From: an uncultured Pseudomonadales bacterium
GTDB lineage: Bacteria > Pseudomonadota > Gammaproteobacteria > Pseudomonadales > CANNCY01
Assembly (NCBI GenBank): GCA_947503335.1
Contig: CANNCY010000001.1
Location: forward strand, 744,001 to 808,000
Direction: 5' to 3'
Length of the DNA stretch: 64,000 nucleotides
Both the position numbers and the translations under genes were made by a program. Position 1 is the stretch's first letter. Each line of letters begins with the position of its first letter. The notes under the pieces were generated by a model that had not been told where the DNA came from, did no database searches, and saw only the letters and a program-made list of their open reading frames with translations. Positions 9,828 through 18,370 of this stretch are shown piece by piece.

Positions 9828-10664
9828 TTAGGCAAAGCCTGTTAGCTTTCTTATGGATTCAATGCGCTGTTGCCCTTCAGCAGGGCTTAAGCTGTCTTCT
9901 GTTAAGGTGTTTTCACGGGTTACACCGTCGACCGATCCGCGCTCACTCAAATACTTGAGAATAGCCAACGGATCGATATTAGCGAGTAAATCGCGGCCCA
10001 ACCAAAAGCCAACGAGGCCGATTAGACCATAGGCGCCCCAATTAGAAACGTCTGCGATCAGCAGCTCGTCACACTCGGTAGCCGCCGGTACAATACTGAG
10101 TTCATCAAGGGTGCTATAGATATTGCCCATGCCAATCTCGTTACCACCGTCACCGATTGCGATAGTAGGGCATTTGGCGTGTTTCATGAAGTAGTCAAAG
10201 CATGCGCATCGATCACTAATATCTTCACCACGCATATTATGGTAGCGGCCGTTTTTTGCAAGCCCAGGTCGCTCGATTGAGATAATTAGTTGCGGGTCTA
10301 GATCATCTAAAAGGTTTTTTGTTTCAGCTTCAGCTTGATCTAAGTTGCCAACGCCTATTTCGATCACTTCAAACTCGTCAGATATCTTATTGGCTAGTGG
10401 CGCGCCACATACTAGTAACGGTTCGGCACCGATAGCTTCGATTGCGCGGTACAATGCAATAGCACCAACCGGGCCATCTGTTTCATAGGTGGTTTCTACA
10501 GGGAAACCGGTACCAATTAAAACGGTGCCTTTACAATTCATAAGCCATTGGGCGGCTCTAGAGTAGTAGCCAGGTTCTAAAGCGTGCTGAATATCTTGCA
10601 TGCCACGTGGATTTGCTGCGACTAAGAGATCTTCGATCTGTCGAGATAGCTCTAAATCAGTCAT
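9828..10664 (-). CDS. DUF4392 protein, homologue of the C-terminal half of D-glutamate cyclase (DGLUCY)
   Basis: The 278-residue protein has the DUF4392 landmarks VLIGTGFPV, ETDGPVGAIALYRAIEA, IISIERPG and the highly conserved IAIGDGGNEIGMGN, and no signal peptide. In animals this domain is the C-terminal half of mitochondrial DGLUCY, which cyclises D-glutamate to 5-oxo-D-proline. The matching N-terminal half (DUF1445) is the first gene of this same operon. I place the start at ATG 10664, eight bases after GGAG; a TTG one codon earlier is also possible. It overlaps the pxpC end by a few bases. The exact biochemical share of this domain is unknown; a complex with the DUF1445 protein is my inference. 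Confidence 0.85.
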   Translation of the reverse strand: MTDLELSRQIEDLLVAANPRGMQDIQHALEPGYYSRAAQWLMNCKGTVLIGTGFPVETTYETDGPVGAIALYRAIEAIGAEPLLVCGAPLANKISDEFEVIEIGVGNLDQAEAETKNLLDDLDPQLIISIERPGLAKNGRYHNMRGEDISDRCACFDYFMKHAKCPTIAIGDGGNEIGMGNIYSTLDELSIVPAATECDELLIADVSNWGAYGLIGLVGFWLGRDLLANIDPLAILKYLSERGSVDGVTRENTLTEDSLSPAEGQQRIESIRKLTGFA

Positions 10665-11592
10665 CAAGTTTCTCCAACAGTCGATTCATTCTGTAGTTAG
10701 CTAGGTGCAGTTCGTTATGGGCTTGAGATTGGTCAATTTCTTCGAAACGCACGGTAGCCCCAGGCATCGCTTGGCCAAGCTTATTTAGGTCTAACGACAA
10801 TACAGAGCCAATCTTGGGGTAGCCTCCAATCGTTTGGCGATCAGCTAACAATATAATTGGCTGCCCGTCTGCAGGAACTTGAATCGCTCCAAGAGTGATT
10901 CCTTCAGACAGCATGCCGTTAATCTCAGCAGCAACGCTGGGGCCCTCTACACGACAGCCCATGCGATCAAAGCGCTGAGAAACGGTATATTCACTGTCAA
11001 AAAAGCGGCGTTTACTTGCAGGCGAAAACTGTGCGTGTTGATAGCCAATTAGTACCCTAAGGGTGATCTCTGTACTAATTAGGGGTAGGTCGGCTTCGTC
11101 TATTTCACGAGACTTAAATACTGGCGAGTCACCAGTCGAAATTAGATCACCGGCCGAGAGTTTGGCCCCGTTTAGGCCGCCGATCTTTTCTCGGGTGACG
11201 GTCGTTCGGCTGCCAAATGCTGGCTCTACGGTTATACCGCCAGAGATTGCTATATAGCCTCGACAGCCGCTAGAAGCCATTGCGATGTCTACCTTGTTGC
11301 CTTTGGCAACTTGAAGATGTTTATAGCGATGTTTTGCTTCGCCATCGATCGTTATCTTGCAGTCGGCGCCTGTCACAGCGATCGAAATAGCTTGATTGGC
11401 AGTAAATGAGACACCGCCAAGCATAAATTCAATTGCTGCTGCGTTCTCTTGATTACCTACTAATGCATTGGCGATACGAAATGCATCGCGATCCATTGGG
11501 CCGCCCGTTGTCAAACCAATGTGGTGTTGACCAAAACGGCCGCCGTCTACAATAATCGCCAGTATGCCGGGGTTGTCGATGGTTATACTCAT
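10657..11592 (-). CDS. pxpC: 5-oxoprolinase subunit C (KipA/biotin-dependent carboxyltransferase-like)
   Basis: PxpC belongs to the KipA/AHS2 cyclophilin-like family and forms the ATP-dependent prokaryotic 5-oxoprolinase with PxpA and PxpB, opening 5-oxoproline to glutamate. In 311 residues it shows GILAIIVDGGRFGQHHIGLTTGGPMDRDAFRIAN near the N-terminus, IAISGGITVEPAFGSRTT in the middle and ILLADRQTIGGYPKIG near the C-terminus, all family signatures. It is joined to pxpB by a four-base ATGA overlap and runs into the DUF4392 gene, so it is translated as part of the operon. Confidence 0.93.
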   Translation of the reverse strand: MSITIDNPGILAIIVDGGRFGQHHIGLTTGGPMDRDAFRIANALVGNQENAAAIEFMLGGVSFTANQAISIAVTGADCKITIDGEAKHRYKHLQVAKGNKVDIAMASSGCRGYIAISGGITVEPAFGSRTTVTREKIGGLNGAKLSAGDLISTGDSPVFKSREIDEADLPLISTEITLRVLIGYQHAQFSPASKRRFFDSEYTVSQRFDRMGCRVEGPSVAAEINGMLSEGITLGAIQVPADGQPIILLADRQTIGGYPKIGSVLSLDLNKLGQAMPGATVRFEEIDQSQAHNELHLANYRMNRLLEKLDD

Positions 11593-12266
11593 AACTCACC
11601 TCCTAAGGCTATAAACTCCTCGCGACTTATTGGTTTGAACTTAATACGGTCGCCAACAGTTACCGGCATATGAGGCTCGCTGTCTGGATTAAACATATCT
11701 ATAGGGCACAGGCCGATTAGGTTCCAGCCACCTGGAGATTCGCTAGGGTAGACAGCTGTCTGCTGGTCGGCGATTGCTACCGCACCCTTAGGAACTTTTT
11801 GACGGGGCGTTGCTAGTCGAGGTGCTGCAATACGTGCATCTAAGCCGCCTAGATATGCGAATCCAGGCGCGAAGCCAATGGCGTAAACTGGGTACGTAGT
11901 GCCGCTGTGTATCTCGATAACCTCGTCAACACTGAGGTTAGCGTTTTGAGCGAGTTGCTCTAGATCTGGGCCTGACTCGGTGTTGTAGTACACCGGCAGT
12001 TCAACGATGGAGGCACCAGCGTCGTCGTCATTTGACATAGACTCGGCTGCACTCACAATAGTGCTAGCTACGGCGAAGTGGTCGGTCTCGAGTGCATCGT
12101 AAATAACCAGTAAAGAGGCGTACGAGGGCACGGTATCAATAAGGGTGCTTCCTAAAGCTTTACGAACGTTGGTGTTAAGCTGATTTACTTGCGCTGATAC
12201 CTTTTCGTTCGATTCATCAGATAGATACGCGATAAGCGCATTTTCGGAGGCTACTTCTATTCTCAT
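11589..12266 (-). CDS. pxpB: 5-oxoprolinase subunit B (KipI/AHS1 family)
   Basis: PxpB is the KipI-like partner of PxpC. The 225 residues contain HSGTTYPVYAIGFAPGFAYLGGLD and PRLATPRQKVPKGAVAIADQQTAVYPSESPGGW, the conserved core of the AHS1 domain, followed by the FKPISREEF end. In Bacillus the homologue was first described as an inhibitor of kinase KinA, but the widespread role is in 5-oxoprolinase. It overlaps pxpA and pxpC by four bases at each end, so the three subunits are coupled for balanced synthesis. Confidence 0.93.
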   Translation of the reverse strand: MRIEVASENALIAYLSDESNEKVSAQVNQLNTNVRKALGSTLIDTVPSYASLLVIYDALETDHFAVASTIVSAAESMSNDDDAGASIVELPVYYNTESGPDLEQLAQNANLSVDEVIEIHSGTTYPVYAIGFAPGFAYLGGLDARIAAPRLATPRQKVPKGAVAIADQQTAVYPSESPGGWNLIGLCPIDMFNPDSEPHMPVTVGDRIKFKPISREEFIALGGEL

Positions 12267-13003
12267 ACTTTCCCCGAAACGATCGCCTTGATTGCTTCAA
12301 TGGCTTTTACGCCTTCGATATTGTCGCCATGTACACACAGGGTGTCGGCGTTAATTGCTAACGTATGACCCGAATACGTCGTTAGCGTCCCTTCGTCAAC
12401 TAGTTGTTTTACCTGTGCTAGCATTTTTTCGCGATTATGTACTGCACCATCTATTGAACGCGCCAGTAGCTTTCCGTCATCTGCATAACAGCGGTCAGCG
12501 AATGCTTCGAACAACACTTCAAGGCCCATGGCTGCAGCTTCGTTTTGGTGTGATTGATGATCGGGCGTTGCCTGAAGCATAAGTTTTAGGGGGCGGTGAT
12601 AGCTCGCTATGGCTTTCATAATGGCCTTTCTTACATCTGGCTGTGCCATCATGTCATTGTATAAGGCACCGTGCGGCTTGACGTAGCTTAGTGTTAAGCC
12701 CATTGATGCCGCCATTCCGTCGATTGCGGCTACTTGATAAAGTAATGATGCTTCAAGTTCTGCCGAACTCATTTTCATGCTACGGCGCCCAAACCCTACT
12801 AGGTCGGGGTACGCTGGGTGAGCGCCGATTTCAACGTTATTCGCTTTAGCTAGCTCTAAGGTCTTGAGCATAGTGACAGGGTCGCCACCGTGAAAACCAC
12901 AGGCAATGTTGGCCTGATCAATAACAGGCATTACAGACTCATCTAGCCCCATGGTCCAGCTGCCAAAGCTTTCGCCCAGGTCGCAATTTAATTTAAGTGC
13001 CAT
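12263..13003 (-). CDS. pxpA: 5-oxoprolinase subunit A (LamB/YcsF family)
   Basis: The 246-residue protein starts LNCDLGESFGSWTMGLDE and continues ANIACGFHGGDPVTM, the defining motifs of the LamB/YcsF family, whose fold resembles polysaccharide deacetylases; VKPHGALYNDM and EAFADRCYADDGKLLAR follow. It is the hydrolytic subunit of the PxpABC 5-oxoprolinase, acting on cytoplasmic 5-oxoproline. It sits 9 bases after the DUF1445 gene. Known enzymes act on the L form; if the cyclase genes here deliver 5-oxo-D-proline, its stereochemistry would be the point to test. Confidence 0.94.
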   Translation of the reverse strand: MALKLNCDLGESFGSWTMGLDESVMPVIDQANIACGFHGGDPVTMLKTLELAKANNVEIGAHPAYPDLVGFGRRSMKMSSAELEASLLYQVAAIDGMAASMGLTLSYVKPHGALYNDMMAQPDVRKAIMKAIASYHRPLKLMLQATPDHQSHQNEAAAMGLEVLFEAFADRCYADDGKLLARSIDGAVHNREKMLAQVKQLVDEGTLTTYSGHTLAINADTLCVHGDNIEGVKAIEAIKAIVSGKV

Positions 13004-13012
13004 CTGTACCTC

Positions 13013-13828
13013 TTATAAAACAGCTAATTTCGAGTTTGGTAGGTCGGTCACCAGCATATGACCTGGAGCGTGCGTGATACAAAACGGCGGTTTTGCCTGT
13101 TCAATCACTGCCTGAGGCGTAACGCCGCATGCCCAGAAAACAGGTACCTCGCCATCTTTAATTGAGACCGCATCGCCGTAATTGGTTTGATTAATGTCTT
13201 CGATACCGATTGCGCTAGGATCGCCAAAATGAACGGGAGCACCATGCACAGAAGGGAATCGCGTACAGATTTGAATAGCTCGAATGGCGTCGGTAGGCGT
13301 CATCGGGCGCATGCTAACAACCATGTTACCTTTAAATGGGCCAGCTGGCGTGCATTCGATATTGGTGTCGTACATAGGTACGTTGCGGCCTTCAGTGATA
13401 TTTCGAACCTCTAAGCCGTCGGCGATCAAGGCTTCTTCGAACGAGAATGAACACCCTAGTGCAAACGCAACTAGATCGTCACTCCAGTATTCACCAATGT
13501 CGTTGACTTCTTCAGCCAGCTTACCGTCTTTGAAAATTCTATATGTTGGGATATCAGAACGGATGTCAATGTCGGTGCCAAGAGCACTGAAGTAAGGTGA
13601 GCCAGGCTCGTCGTTGATTCCAACCACAGGGCAGGGCTTAGGGTTTGCGTGAGCAAAGCGCATAAAGTCATCTGCCCATTGTTTAGGTAAGATCACTAGA
13701 TTGCATTGTACAAACCCCTGGCAAAAGCCAGAGGTGTTTGATTTAAACTCGCCCGAGCGAATCTTTTGGCGTAATTCAGAAGGGGTCATGCAGCTACCGT
13801 AATTACAGGGCGAACGCTGTTCACCCAA
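13013..13828 (-). CDS. DUF1445 putative hydro-lyase, homologue of the N-terminal half of D-glutamate cyclase (DGLUCY)
   Basis: The protein shows nearly the whole DUF1445 (YcsI, UPF0317) signature: RQKIRSGEF near the start, [88 protein letters not shown] and [12 protein letters not shown]-glutamate cyclase is formally a hydro-lyase, and in animals this domain is fused to DUF4392 in DGLUCY. In Bacillus ycsI also lies beside ycsF and kipIA, homologues of pxpABC. Here it leads the operon. Two starts are possible: TTG 13828 after AAGGA, or ATG 13789, which fits the family's usual N-terminus better but lacks a good ribosome binding site. Activity is inferred. Confidence 0.87.
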   Translation of the reverse strand: MGEQRSPCNYGSCMTPSELRQKIRSGEFKSNTSGFCQGFVQCNLVILPKQWADDFMRFAHANPKPCPVVGINDEPGSPYFSALGTDIDIRSDIPTYRIFKDGKLAEEVNDIGEYWSDDLVAFALGCSFSFEEALIADGLEVRNITEGRNVPMYDTNIECTPAGPFKGNMVVSMRPMTPTDAIRAIQICTRFPSVHGAPVHFGDPSAIGIEDINQTNYGDAVSIKDGEVPVFWACGVTPQAVIEQAKPPFCITHAPGHMLVTDLPNSKLAVL

Positions 13829-13847
13829 TTATCCTTATATGTCAGTA

Positions 13848-13876
13848 ATTTTGAGCGAGTTGTAAAGTTTCTGCAA
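13848..13876 (-). promoter_or_regulatory. Weak candidate promoter of the D-glutamate/5-oxoproline operon
   Basis: On the minus strand TTGCAG and CAAAAT are 17 bases apart, with three and four of six consensus matches, about 20 bases before the TTG start of the DUF1445 gene. The 88-base gap behind the upstream gene on the same strand has no visible terminator, so read-through is equally possible. Confidence 0.25.
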
Positions 13877-13916
13877 CAGATGGTTGCTGGGGTTACCACT
13901 CGCAGCTTTGTAAGTT

Positions 13917-14972
13917 TTAAGATGTTGGCGTTAATTCTATCAGCTTGCCGTCTTTACTGTCTGTCACTATGAATATGCGCCCATCGAGCACGCGCACATC
14001 GCGAACGCGTTCGTCGATATTAGGTGTTAGAACACGTGTATCGAAGGTGGTTTTACTTGGGTCACTAACGTCGACAATGTGAATTTGCTTAAACTTAAGT
14101 GATCCGACTATCAAATGGTTATTTAACTGAGCAAATTGTTCACCTTGGTATAATGCCATTCCAGAGGGTGCAATAGAGGGTGTCCAGTTGACGTTAGGTT
14201 GCACAGTACCTTCAAATTCGGTGAATGGGCTTATTTGCGCGCCGCTATAGTCTACGCCAAAGGTTGCTAAGGGCCAGCCATAGTTAGCACCTTTAGTGAT
14301 GACATTGACCTCGTCACCACCTTTCGGGCCATGTTCGTGCGAGTACAAGATATTGCTTGAAGCATCAAACACTAAACCCTGAGGGTTTCTGTGGCCGATG
14401 CTATATATCTCAGCTTTTAGGGTATTTGTATCAATTCGAATGATTTTGCCTAGTTGCGAATCAGGCTTTTGAGCATCTTCGCGGTTGTTGTAGGCATCGC
14501 CGGTGCTCACGAATAGGGTGGCATCGTCGCTAAATGCGATGCGGCCGCCGTAGTGTGCGGGCGTAGATCTACGGCTTGATTGACGAAAGATTTCAACAGG
14601 TTCTATTAGCGCATCATCGGTAAGTGTAAAACGGGCGATCGATAGCCCGTTGTCTTTCTTCGTACCTTCTGAGTAGCTTATATAAACCCATTGGTTTTTC
14701 GTAAAGTTGGGATCAAGGGCTATGTCTAACACGCCACCTTGACCACGAATGTAGGCCTCGGGGCCCCCTTCAAGCAGGGTCTTCTTGCCTTCGGTAATGC
14801 GGATTATGCCTCCGGTCTTTTGAGTAATCAAAAAATCATTCGAAGTGATAGGGGCAAGACCCCAGGGATGCGATAGGCCATCAGTTATCATTTGCATTCT
14901 AAAGTCTTGAGCAAGCAAGGTGCTTGGTAAAGCAAGGGCAATTAGAGAAATCAATAGTGAGAAGATTCGCAT
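13917..14972 (-). CDS. Periplasmic PQQ-dependent sugar dehydrogenase-like beta-propeller (YliI/Asd family)
   Basis: A clear signal peptide (residues 1-21, ending PSTLLAQ) sends this 351-residue protein to the periplasm. The mature part is a six-bladed propeller of the soluble aldose dehydrogenase type: HPWGLAPI, GQGGVLDIALDPNF, HYGGRIAFSDD, IYSIGHRNPQGLVFD, YSHEHGPKGGDEVN, GANYGWPLATFG. Relatives use PQQ to oxidise aldose sugars and feed electrons to the respiratory chain, though many substrates are unknown. It overlaps the small membrane protein gene upstream by one base. No PQQ synthesis genes are in the window. Confidence 0.85.
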   Translation of the reverse strand: MRIFSLLISLIALALPSTLLAQDFRMQMITDGLSHPWGLAPITSNDFLITQKTGGIIRITEGKKTLLEGGPEAYIRGQGGVLDIALDPNFTKNQWVYISYSEGTKKDNGLSIARFTLTDDALIEPVEIFRQSSRRSTPAHYGGRIAFSDDATLFVSTGDAYNNREDAQKPDSQLGKIIRIDTNTLKAEIYSIGHRNPQGLVFDASSNILYSHEHGPKGGDEVNVITKGANYGWPLATFGVDYSGAQISPFTEFEGTVQPNVNWTPSIAPSGMALYQGEQFAQLNNHLIVGSLKFKQIHIVDVSDPSKTTFDTRVLTPNIDERVRDVRVLDGRIFIVTDSKDGKLIELTPTS

Positions 14973-15415
14973 TAGAGTTGCCTACTAGTTAAATGTTGAT
15001 ATAGAAACCCGCCGCACGCTCCTGATGCGACAAGAAAAGAAAAGCCAATTGGCCCGCGTGCGGCAGGCAGCAAGGTGGTCTCGAAAATAGGGTGCATGGC
15101 TGCAACTGCAGTGAAGATTGCAATTGCACCACAAGCCGCGTAAGCCATGGGCCTAGCAATCAGGTTACGACTAAGCAAATTAGCCAGTGTGAAAGCGATC
15201 GTAAAGCCAATGCCGCTTACCATAGCAAGAACCGGTGCTAAGTTTGGCAGGTCGTTCGCGATAAACAAGGCTGCGCCGAGCACAGATATGTTCGCATTAA
15301 TGCTGTTTAACCCGATTACTACTGAGATCGAGTTTACCAGCGATAGTAGTGTGCCGCATAGTAGCGCGGCCGCCACCCAACTGCCTAAGGGTGTCAAGAA
15401 TGTACGATTTTGCAT
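14972..15415 (-). CDS. Four-helix small membrane protein, unknown function
   Basis: The 147 residues form about four hydrophobic segments (near 10-35, 42-62, 65-85 and 90-140 in two parts) with short polar links; I do not recognise a family. It is joined to the sugar dehydrogenase-like gene by a one-base stop-start overlap, so the two are cotranslated. A membrane partner or anchor for the periplasmic dehydrogenase is one possibility, but nothing in the sequence (no haem or quinone motif) shows it. The coding call rests on length, coupling and hydrophobic pattern. Confidence 0.6.
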   Translation of the reverse strand: MQNRTFLTPLGSWVAAALLCGTLLSLVNSISVVIGLNSINANISVLGAALFIANDLPNLAPVLAMVSGIGFTIAFTLANLLSRNLIARPMAYAACGAIAIFTAVAAMHPIFETTLLPAARGPIGFSFLVASGACGGFLYQHLTSRQL

Positions 15416-15458
15416 GCGCTTTGATTTTTTATTTAATCTAAGCGCCTAGTGTACTGTA

Positions 15459-16277
15459 TTACTCGTCTTTATGGTCAAGGCCGTAACTAACAGTTCGGTC
15501 TAATTTCAAAATCCAGCCCGCTTCTCCGGCGTAAAGTCGATATTGAAACTGGCGCCAGCCGCCTGATGGGCTGCTGTTAGGATCATCTTCCTTATAAACA
15601 GGGAATCTCCGAACCAGCCTGTTCTCTACAACATTGAATTCATCGTGCCCCATGTAGCCTTCTAATAGAGGGTCGTTCTGTTCAATGGGTGGAATGTAAA
15701 TCGGCGTCATGCTTTTGCCGCGGTTACTTGCATAGGCGATGACGTTTCCGTAGCTTCCAGAGCCTGGCTGAGTCGAATATAGATATATCTCTGGAAAACC
15801 ATTTCCATCAATATCAGCAACATTGACGCCCGAAAGGTGGCCATCAAGCAAGACCTGCTCTGACAAAATTTCGTTACTGGCACCCGTTACGTTGATTTGA
15901 ACTGTGTCTTCGGCGCTGTTACGTTCTACCGATACCTTAAAGTGGTGATTGGGGTGGTGTGCTGTATACCTGATTGCTCTGGGCTTTGCTGAGTTAAATA
16001 CCTCCATTACGCCAGCAGAGCTAGTTAACTTTGTAATACCGTCTTCAGAGGTTACTTCGACCGGTACGCCATAGCGGTTGGAGTATCCAGAATCGCCTTT
16101 CTTAATCACTAGAGTTGTGCCGATGGCGGGGCTTATATAGATCGTTGCTTCGTCTACGGCTGTGGTGCAGGGGCCTTCGATTGTAGCATGGGGATAATAC
16201 GCATCATTGTATATACAGTTGGCCTCAGGAGGTAGGGCTAGCTGCGTGGTTAGAACTGAAGCAATAATATTAAACAT
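15459..16277 (-). CDS. PliI-like inhibitor of invertebrate-type lysozyme (predicted exported)
   Basis: With the start at ATG 16277 (AGGTG four bases upstream) the protein has 272 residues and a short hydrophobic N-terminus that can act as a signal peptide; an ATG at 16337 would add 20 residues. The C-terminal 130 residues resemble periplasmic inhibitors of I-type lysozyme (PliI): ADIDGNGFPEIYLY, then GSGSYGNV, GYMGHDEF, VENRLVRRFPVYKEDD and RQFQYRL. The SGSY at 173-176 matches the SGxY loop that plugs the lysozyme active site in this inhibitor group. The first 130 residues look like an extra domain. Family assignment is from motif memory, not a search. Confidence 0.7.
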   Translation of the reverse strand: MFNIIASVLTTQLALPPEANCIYNDAYYPHATIEGPCTTAVDEATIYISPAIGTTLVIKKGDSGYSNRYGVPVEVTSEDGITKLTSSAGVMEVFNSAKPRAIRYTAHHPNHHFKVSVERNSAEDTVQINVTGASNEILSEQVLLDGHLSGVNVADIDGNGFPEIYLYSTQPGSGSYGNVIAYASNRGKSMTPIYIPPIEQNDPLLEGYMGHDEFNVVENRLVRRFPVYKEDDPNSSPSGGWRQFQYRLYAGEAGWILKLDRTVSYGLDHKDE

Positions 16278-16386
16278 ACGACACCTGACGTGATCTTTTG
16301 ATAATTGTAGTGGTTTATTGAGCTTGCGCATGTCCATCTATGGACAATAATGAAATATAAGAGCCGTTTTTAAAGAGTTAACAACT

Positions 16387-18123
16387 TTGAAACCACGTAA
16401 GCCAACTGTAGAGCACTATTTGCGCGACCTATCAGCCAACGACGGGTTGTGGACGCTTGTTGTGTGGCCTGACGGAAAGCAAGAGTGGGAATGGCGAGAT
16501 AAGACACTCAGGCAGCGCTTTGCCAGCGCTTTGCGGCGTAAAAATGGCTGTAGGTTATCACCGGTCAATATGCCACTAAGTACGTTTAATGCAGCAATTA
16601 GTGATGCGAGGTTAGAGTGGACCGATGTCGTTATGTACCATGGTGATGGTTACGACTGGCTCACCGTTAGTGTTAAATCTTGCGAAGGTGCGGTTATATA
16701 CGCTGTCAGATGTATCAATGAGCTTAAGAATCTAGAAAGGCAGTTGACGCTACGCGACGCCTTTGATCCCGATATCGGTATTGCGAATAGAATGGAGTTT
16801 AGTCGCCAGTTGGCTGTGTTAGTGCCAAAGCTACAGTCTGTGCAGCAATATCAAGGCCTATTAATTGTCACGTTAGACAACCTGTTCGACCTGGAGGTCA
16901 ATCTGGGTCTGCTAGGAGCCGATGAGTGGCGCAAGTCATTTGTAAGCAAACTTAAGCGGTTACTTGACCATCGTGCTAGTTTTTATGCGCTTGATGTGCA
17001 GTCTGTCGGGGTGTTATTGAATGCTCGTTTTACAGATCTTGCTAATTGTCAGCAATACGTAATGGCAAGTGCGCAGCGGCTTGCGCGCTCGCTCAAGATA
17101 GATAACGGCGAGCTAGGCGATGCTGGTTTTGTGCCGCAGCTCAAGTACATGGCGCTGGTTGCTGGAGAAGAAAACCAAACAGCAGATGAGATTATTGCGT
17201 GCCGTGGTCTCGTAAATCTCGAGTCTTTAGAAAACACCGGTGGCGTATATAGCTTTAGTCATCCTGAGGTTACCGAGCGCTTAATGACTGCTGCCTACGA
17301 GCAGCGGGTTCATAATGCTGTATTGAATGGCGAGTTCTATCCTGTATTGCAACCGAAGGTCGACATGGCCTCAGGTCATTGGGTTGGAGCAGAGGTGTTG
17401 CTTCGATGGGAAAGTAGCGAGGGCCCAGAGCCGCCGGTCAGGTTCATCCCTGTTCTATCTAAATTAGATATGCTTGAGCATGTAACGCATAGCCTTGTGG
17501 TTAAAATGGTTGAGCAGCTTGGCAGCTGGCTTAGTCAGGGTCTTTGGCAGGCAGATATGATACTGTCTATTAATGTTTCGCCTAGGTGCTTTTTGTCCAG
17601 GGATTTATTGCAAACAATCAGTACGATCTGCGATCAAACTGGCGTACCTCGGGGTGTTCTTGAGTTAGAGATCACCGAGGAGTTGTTTATAGCTGATCTA
17701 CAAGACGCGGCCGAGCAGATTGCGCGCTACCGTGAGCTAGGTGTTCGTGTTGCACTTGATGATTTTGGTACTGGCTTTAGCTCCCTTAGCTACCTGCAGC
17801 GTTTGCAGTTTGATACCCTCAAAATTGATCGAAGTTTTATTTCGTCGATGCTTGGCTCTAACGAATGCGAGTTGTTGGTCAAGGTAATGGTAGATATCAG
17901 TGATGGCTTAGGGATGGACTGCATCGCAGAAGGGGTAGAAAACGCCGCCGAGGCTTCCCGTTTGTTGTCCTTAGGTTGTCAGTATGCTCAGGGCTATCTT
18001 TACGCCCGACCTAGCAGTATTCAGAACATTCACACACAGCTTGTGACCCACCAGTTGGTGAGGCGAGATGGTGATCTTGAGGTCTCGAATCGAGGGCAAA
18101 ATTTTTCGCGATTTAGGCATTGA
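16387..18123 (+). CDS. Degenerate GGDEF plus EAL domain c-di-GMP phosphodiesterase
   Basis: The 578-residue cytoplasmic protein begins with about 120 residues of PAS-like character, then a GGDEF-fold domain (DPDIGIANRMEF corresponds to the DxLTGLxNR start) that lacks the GGDEF motif, then an EAL domain. EAL residues are present: E336 in EVLLRW, N in SINVSPR, ELEITEE, D458-D459-FGTG, KIDRSF and AEGVE. It should therefore hydrolyse c-di-GMP, with the GGDEF part possibly sensing GTP. Translation starts at TTG 16387. It is transcribed alone, divergent from the lysozyme inhibitor gene. Confidence 0.88.
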   Translation: MKPRKPTVEHYLRDLSANDGLWTLVVWPDGKQEWEWRDKTLRQRFASALRRKNGCRLSPVNMPLSTFNAAISDARLEWTDVVMYHGDGYDWLTVSVKSCEGAVIYAVRCINELKNLERQLTLRDAFDPDIGIANRMEFSRQLAVLVPKLQSVQQYQGLLIVTLDNLFDLEVNLGLLGADEWRKSFVSKLKRLLDHRASFYALDVQSVGVLLNARFTDLANCQQYVMASAQRLARSLKIDNGELGDAGFVPQLKYMALVAGEENQTADEIIACRGLVNLESLENTGGVYSFSHPEVTERLMTAAYEQRVHNAVLNGEFYPVLQPKVDMASGHWVGAEVLLRWESSEGPEPPVRFIPVLSKLDMLEHVTHSLVVKMVEQLGSWLSQGLWQADMILSINVSPRCFLSRDLLQTISTICDQTGVPRGVLELEITEELFIADLQDAAEQIARYRELGVRVALDDFGTGFSSLSYLQRLQFDTLKIDRSFISSMLGSNECELLVKVMVDISDGLGMDCIAEGVENAAEASRLLSLGCQYAQGYLYARPSSIQNIHTQLVTHQLVRRDGDLEVSNRGQNFSRFRH

Positions 18124-18260
18124 CTTTCGGCAAGCCCTAGCAGTTATTGGCCTCGCTGCAAGTGAAAGTGTTTAAATTGTTATGCACACTAGAAGCAAAG
18201 AGGGTGTGAGCTCGTCATAATGTTGACAGTCTAAATATAAAACCCCTACAAAAAGATCGT

Positions 18261-18296
18261 AACCAATTGTTTTTTAAGGGAAAAAAGCAATTGGTT
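18261..18296. repeat. Long AT-rich inverted repeat
   Basis: AACCAATTG-TTTTTT and AAAAAA-G-CAATTGGTT pair as a 15-base stem with one bulged base around an AAGGG loop. It lies 138 bases after the EAL gene stop. There is no T-run after the stem, so it is not a standard terminator; a protein site or weak bidirectional terminator is possible. Confidence 0.6.
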
Positions 18297-18370
18297 AAAT
18301 TTTAGCCATTCTAACTGGATTGTATGTTTTATGGCGGTTTCACGGCTGTTTATGAATATTGTTAACAGAC

